Shown: piece after piece, positions 37,435 through 42,377 of the stretch
How positions within the stretch are numbered: position 1 is the stretch's first letter
Layout: each line of letters starts with the position of its first letter
NCBI GenBank assembly: GCA_022496185.1
Contig: WTXG01000293.1
Span: 1 to 42,377 of the forward strand
Source: Multifurca ochricompacta
Lineage: Eukaryota; Basidiomycota; Agaricomycetes; Russulales; Russulaceae
Length of the DNA stretch: 42,377 nucleotides
Direction: 5' to 3'
Translations under genes and position numbers: made by a program
The notes under the pieces: model-generated
The model's input: only the letters and a program-made list of their open reading frames with translations
What the model was told of the DNA's origin: nothing
Database searches by the model: none

Positions 37435-38064
37435 TCTTATCATTCATTTTTCTCAATTTTCTCTCTTTTTCGAACAGAGGACAATGCATGCACAATCACA
37501 CCCATCATGATCTCTCATGAACCATTCACTCACTCATTTAACCCTACACAAGTCTCTTTTCTTTTTTATCATTTTGATTTTCTCTCTCTCCCCCCTTTCA
37601 TGATTTTTTTTAATTTTTACCTTCCACAACGGCAATTCTTCACTGTGTGTGCTGGACTTTTTCTTTCTTTTTTCAACCCTCTTTTCCCAATAGGGGGGGA
37701 CCCCTTTCGATCGTAGTACACTGGCCGCTCTCTCTCTCTCTCACTCTCTTAACCTCATTCACGCTTTGTATTGCAGTTATAGCGTGGATCATGGACGACG
37801 AAACCCCCTTTCACGGCACCGTACGCACGCACGCGCACGCTATACCTAATTAACACTCTCATCAAATACAACACATACAGTTCACATCATCTCACTTTGG
37901 GTCTCCCGAACTCGCACGTACGCACGCACATACTTGCCAGGGGCTTTTTTTTTTTCATGCGTGTGCGATCTTGGTCGAGACTACAATCAATGAAATACTC
38001 ATTATATATTCTATATCAAATCATTCATTTCCCCTCTTTTCTTCTGTACTTTGTAACCTGTCTT

Positions 38065-38068
<4 letters not shown>

Positions 38069-38097
<29 letters not shown>
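38069..38097 (+). repeat. (CT)n microsatellite
   Basis: About 14 CT units in non-coding DNA. Confidence 0.9.
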
Positions 38098-38100
<3 letters not shown>

Positions 38101-40972
38101 CGCCGTGTCGAAACAACAGTAATTTCAATTCAAAATTTTTTTTTTTTTTGAAAAACAATAAAAAGAAAAAACCCCCCCTTTCTTTCTTATTTTCGCATTT
38201 AGTCATCCTTTGATTTTTTTGTTGTGTTGGGTTGTTGGGTCGTGATGAGTAAGTAAGCAAGCAGTTTTTTGATCCAACTACACAAACCCATTTTATATGT
38301 ACTTATATGGACTTTATTATTATTTCAAAAAAAAATGCATTGATATGGGTGGCACGTGACACGCACAGCATCCAGGATCGGGACCAAGGACCAGGAACAC
38401 CTGATTACCACCACCTTCCCCCTCTCTCTCGCTCTCCCCTCAATCCAGGGATTTTCTTCTACTCTATGAATGATGCAAACATTCTTGAGAGTAGAAGAGA
38501 GAGGAAGGAGGCACCGACAGACAGAAACATAAATTTAAAAAATAAAAATAAAAACAGTTGATGAGGTTAGTTAACAACAACCAACAAAAATAAATCCGTT
38601 TGTTGTCAGAATCTCAAATTCCCTATGGAGGCGCTGTGGGGGGGAGCCGGAGGGGGCAGCAGAATCTAAAGAAGCAGATGAGGAGGTTATTTTGGAAGAG
38701 GAGGAAGGGGGAGGGGGGGGGTTGTGTTTTGGTTTTCTGGAGGACTTGTTGGTTTTTTATGCTCCTACGTATGTGACCTTTTGAAGGTGAAGCTATCATC
38801 GACAGTACGACAAGTGAGGAGTGAGAAAAAGGTTTACTGTAGGTTCCAAGCGCTCTTCAACACCGCAAAAAAAAAAGGGTCCCCAAAAAAAGACGAAAAG
38901 AGAGAAAGAGAAAGTGGGCGTATATATTTGTGTGTGTGTGTGTGTGTTGGGTTAATTCCCTACACCTACCTTCCCTTAGGTTGCTCGGGACTGGAGCCAG
39001 CGTCATCATCGCACGTCACACTGGCAACCGCGAGAAGGGTGGCAATGACGGCCCGAATTTATTATTTTCAACCGGTTGGATTAAATATGACATATCATTC
39101 CCAATCAGTGGCTTCCGGCAGCGCTAGCGAGTGGTGGGCGGCGGCAGTAGAGGACAACGAGGCGTCTTTTTCGGCGTTTGGGAAAGACAGCAATGATTAG
39201 ACCCCCCCCCCCTCTTTAGTTTTTCGGACACAAGTCAGGCAGAAAGACTTAGATTGAAAGATTGTACACAGGCTCCTTTACCCGGTCGGACAAAGGTAGA
39301 CTCCGACGCGCTAAGGGGGGGGAAGTAAAGATTGTTACGAGACGGAAAGGGGATAACCCTCACTCACTCTATTGAAAAAACCAACCCCAAAGCGGTTAAA
39401 CTAGTCCAGTTCAGTCAGAATTCTAGAGGGTCATGTCAAAAGCAAAGCAAAAGCAAAGCGGGCCAAAAGGTAGCACCCCAGTAAGATAATAATTAGTCAT
39501 GATCATATGAAACGAGTGGGTTGTTTGTTTTGTTTGTTTTCCCCAGGAGATACGATGTTTAGAATCCCCTTCTCCCCCGATACCGAGCCAATAGACAAAA
39601 AACGTTCACAGCTATAGTGATTAGATAGTTGGGTCTCGTGGGTGGTGTAGCGGATGGAACGCAAAGATAAGTTTCATAACCATAGAGAGTTAGAGAGTTA
39701 GGCGAGGGCACAAAAAAAACATTTGCGAGGGAGAAAAGGGTCAGCTTTCTGTCGACGGGAAAGGTAACGGGGAGGGGAGGGGGGGGGAGGGGAGGTATCT
39801 CGGTGCCGGGGGTATCTGTCCTGTGAGGGTTGGAAGTCTCGTCGCCATGAAACTTGGCCTGGTTCCGGGATAAGCGCGAGGAAAATAGGTTTCTGGAGTC
39901 GGAGTCGGAGCACCAATGAAGGAGTTGTTGGAGGAGGGAGGGAAAGTGGCGGAGGGAGGGAGGGGATAGGGGGATCACCAAAAGACCCGTTATGACATAG
40001 TAGGAATCAATGTCAAACCCTCAATGACAGGCCGAATGGGTCGGAATGTGGTGCACGACAAATGAGGGGGGGGGGAAGAGGGGGCAATAGGTGTGTTTGA
40101 TACACTATCAAAGTGTCGGAGTTTGTCTTTCTTCAAAGCAAGACTTTGCCAGAGCCGCTGTGTGCCCAAAACTCCGTTTCGTTAGCCCTAGTTCTCCTCC
40201 TTCTCCAGGATTTTGAGATTTGTCCCTGTCTGTTGTTTTTTTTTTTGTTTTGAAAAAAAAAAATTAAATAAAACAAAGCATGGGAAGAACATGAGCGTCT
40301 GTACCCCGTCGCGATCGCTTGTGGAGTGGTCCCATCCCAACATGGGGTCAATTGTTAACGTACACATATATATCCGTTCGGATTCCGTCGGCTAATATGA
40401 CAGACGCAGCCGGAGACGTGTGTGCGTGAGAGAGAAAGAGAGAAGAAGAAGGAAGAAGAAGAGATGCGCAGCCTCCAAGCTAAGCGACAACACCCAGATC
40501 CAAAGAAAAAAGGGGTTATTAACGAGGTTTGTGTTGTTGCGCCACCACCTACTTTTGAAACGGAATATTCACGCCCTCTCGTCATCATGTGAGAAGGAAG
40601 AAAGAACGAAAGGATCAAAGTTAAGCTGAGTAGGCTCTCCCCCGTCCCCGTCTCCCCGTCTCCCACCCAGGCACCCCAAATGAAGGAAGAGAGCGCTCAA
40701 GTTGGGAAACGAATTTGGTTATCCGTGGAAGTTCCACACCCACGGGACTCTCCCTCCTGACAATTATTTCTGCGCCGACGCCGAGATAAAGCGCCACAGA
40801 ACATCGCCCGTGGGCAGGAGATAACGACGATGGGTTGATGAAGAGTCTCGTCGTCGGGTGCAAATAGGAAAAAGAGAGAAAATTTTATGGTCTTTCTTTT
40901 CTGAATATCCCCCCGTAGAGAGTTCTGTTTTTCTGTCGTTCTGTTGTCAATCATTCGAGATTAGGGAGGTTG

Positions 40973-41006
<34 letters not shown>
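40973..41006 (+). repeat. Poly(A) tract, 34 nt
   Basis: Longest homopolymer in the window. No retroelement coding sequence is visible just upstream, so it is not called a retrotransposon tail. Confidence 0.9.
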
Positions 41007-41009
<3 letters not shown>

Positions 41010-41415
41010 AAATAGAAATAAAAGAAGATGGACTACGACTATGTGAACGTGCATGCAGCATGCAGCACGAATATTCAATTGTTTTGTGTTTTGATTGGAT
41101 TGAATCAATCGCAAAGGGTCCAACAGAGATTGAAGATCTTAAAGGGAGTGAATGAATGTGGTTTCGGCTCCGGGGTCAATGAAATGAATGAAAGGAGCCA
41201 AAGGGAGCCAAACACCGAGCCGGAATTTCCTATGTGCGGTCAAGTGACGTGACGTGTGAGCCCGACAACCCACGAAACGAAGGCGGTTTAGCGACTGCCT
41301 GCCACAACATCCTAACCCCACTCTGACAACTGACTCTCAAGAGTTTCTCTCTATTCTATTCTATTCTATTCCAAATCTTGGTCCAAAACGGAAAAAAAAA
41401 AGGCGGGAATTTACC

Positions 41416-42377
41416 ATGAAGGTTCATTTTCGAAAGTTGCTTGGGCGACGCCCCCTCTTCTTCCCAAAGAGAACTGATGATGATATTTATCGCTTACGAA
41501 TTACACCCTCCCCCCCCCCATCCCCTTCCTCCCTCCTCATCTCCCCTCTCTTAGGTTGCCGTAGAAGGTTGCTGTCATGGACAGCTCGATACGATTTACG
41601 ATCACATTCAAAAATTGGAAACTCAAGGGGGTTTCAAAATAGATCTCCTTCTCATCTGTGGCGATTTTCAAGCCACGCGAGATCTTCAGGACCTTCAAAC
41701 GATGGCCGTACCCGAAAAGTATAAACGCATGGGCGACTTTCACAAGTAAGTTTTTAAGGGAAAAAATCCATGTTTGGCGGCGCAATGAGAGAGAAAAAAT
41801 AAAAAAATAAAACCCCATAACATAAATTTAAAAAAAAAAAGTAATGACATGAAGCTAGCTAGCTAGCTATCTTCTCTTTTGCGCGAATCACCCCTCACCC
41901 TTGCTACCCACCGTCTCGCGGGAGGAACTGAGCTTTCATCTCCTGTAGATATTACTCGGGCCAAGCTACGGCACCTGTCTTGACGGTAGTCATCGGAGGC
42001 AATCACGAAGCGTCCAACCACCTGTGGGAACTGTTGAGTCCTTTTCTAATTGGTGGCGCACGTTCCTTACTTGTAACGTCCTTGCGTGCATATCGACGGG
42101 GGGGCTGAGTTTCTTCTTTTTTTTTTTTATCAATCCAATAGGTATCATGGAGTTGGCTCGCCCCAAATATCTACTTTCTTGGATACGCCGGTTGTATTCA
42201 AGTGAATGGAATCCGAATTGCAGGTGCATCTGGCATTTACAAACAGCACGACTATCAACGCGGTATGTGATGATGATTCTTTTCATTTTCCCTTTTTTTG
42301 CTTTTTTTAAAAAAAGATTATTTTTAAATGAATATTCATATTCATTTTTTTTTGGGCATGTAAGGTCACTTTGAAAG
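41416..42377 (+). CDS. DBR1: RNA lariat debranching enzyme Dbr1, N-terminal part
   Basis: 5' part of the metallophosphoesterase that hydrolyses the 2'-5' branch of intron lariats in the nucleus; it runs off the window. Exons: 41416-41421 (ATGAAG only), 41555-41745, 41949-42032, 42142-42262, 42365 to end. The spliced start reads [14 protein letters not shown] with the family Cys and His metal ligands, then [16 protein letters not shown] (Asp ligand), MAVPEKYK and [16 protein letters not shown] (Asn-His). Exon 4 should read [14 protein letters not shown]. The DNA gives YHG, then loses frame, and continues as [14 protein letters not shown] one base out. A single G appears to be missing near 42149-42153 (GGAGTTGG for an expected GGAGGTTGG). 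With that base the downstream exon phases fit, so this is either a read/assembly error or a real lesion. The identification is certain. Confidence 0.9.

Larger units (their letters stand above)
37291..41415. other. 4.1-kb gene-poor interval
   Basis: No gene supported. Five GTCAA units (37302-37326) and a G16 run (37419-37434) lie just after the preceding stop; then come a (CT)n run (38069-38097), a (TG)n patch near 38929-38946 and an A34 run (40973-41006). The stretch 38980-39200 is open in two overlapping plus frames (one ending EWWAAAVEDNEASFSAFGKD) but has no start or splice context I can defend. Five CTATT units lie near 41351-41371, just before DBR1. Confidence 0.6.

Noticed and set aside
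39559..39981. 140-codon minus-strand frame
   Set aside because: Arises from G-rich low-complexity DNA; no motif, signal peptide or splice support.
40973..41006. A34 run as a retrotransposon poly(A) tail
   Set aside because: No retroelement coding sequence or target-site duplication is visible beside it.

Overview
The window looks like nuclear DNA of a filamentous basidiomycete, probably an agaricomycete mushroom. Genes are broken by many short GT-AG introns (about 50-150 nt). Intergenic DNA is long and rich in C/G/A/T homopolymers and (GA)n or (CT)n tracts. The recognisable proteins are fungal: secreted S53 (sedolisin) and A1 (polyporopepsin-like) peptidases, an SRPK kinase and the lariat-debranching enzyme Dbr1. 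There are no bacterial-style operons, and I recognised no tRNA, rRNA or CRISPR.

Layout. 1-10 kb: a segmental duplication in direct orientation. Each copy carries one minus-strand sedolisin gene of eight exons plus about 2.1-2.3 kb of upstream DNA. The left copy (104-2310) is a frameshifted pseudogene, and a 5'-truncated LINE with 15-bp target-site duplications sits in its upstream flank. The right copy (5597-7803) has a complete 572-aa reading frame, but the catalytic serine of the Gly-Thr-Ser motif is Gly. 10.9-11.6 kb: a Ser/Pro-rich hypothetical gene (+). 11.6-15.8 kb: gene-poor DNA. 15.8-17.5 kb: a decayed aspartic peptidase (+). 20.3-21.8 kb: two small hypothetical genes (-). 22.9-25.2 kb: a third sedolisin with the same eight-exon structure and an intact Glu-Asp-Ser triad (563 aa).

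From about 27 kb rightwards the genes look like housekeeping or conserved fungal loci. These are a Ser/Thr kinase (26929-28844, -), an SRPK-type SR-protein kinase (30175-32878, -), a 947-aa coiled-coil/proline-rich protein (34070-37290, +) and the 5' part of DBR1 (41416 to the window end, +). DBR1 carries an apparent 1-nt deletion in a conserved stretch.

The left half is therefore a small, decaying neighbourhood of secreted acid peptidases: three sedolisins and one aspartic peptidase, of which only one sedolisin looks catalytically competent. The right half contains two genes tied to RNA processing, SRPK (phosphorylates SR splicing factors) and Dbr1 (intron lariat turnover). The most interesting object is the sedolisin at 5597-7803, which keeps its reading frame, splice sites, signal peptide and calcium site but has lost its nucleophile, a candidate pseudopeptidase.
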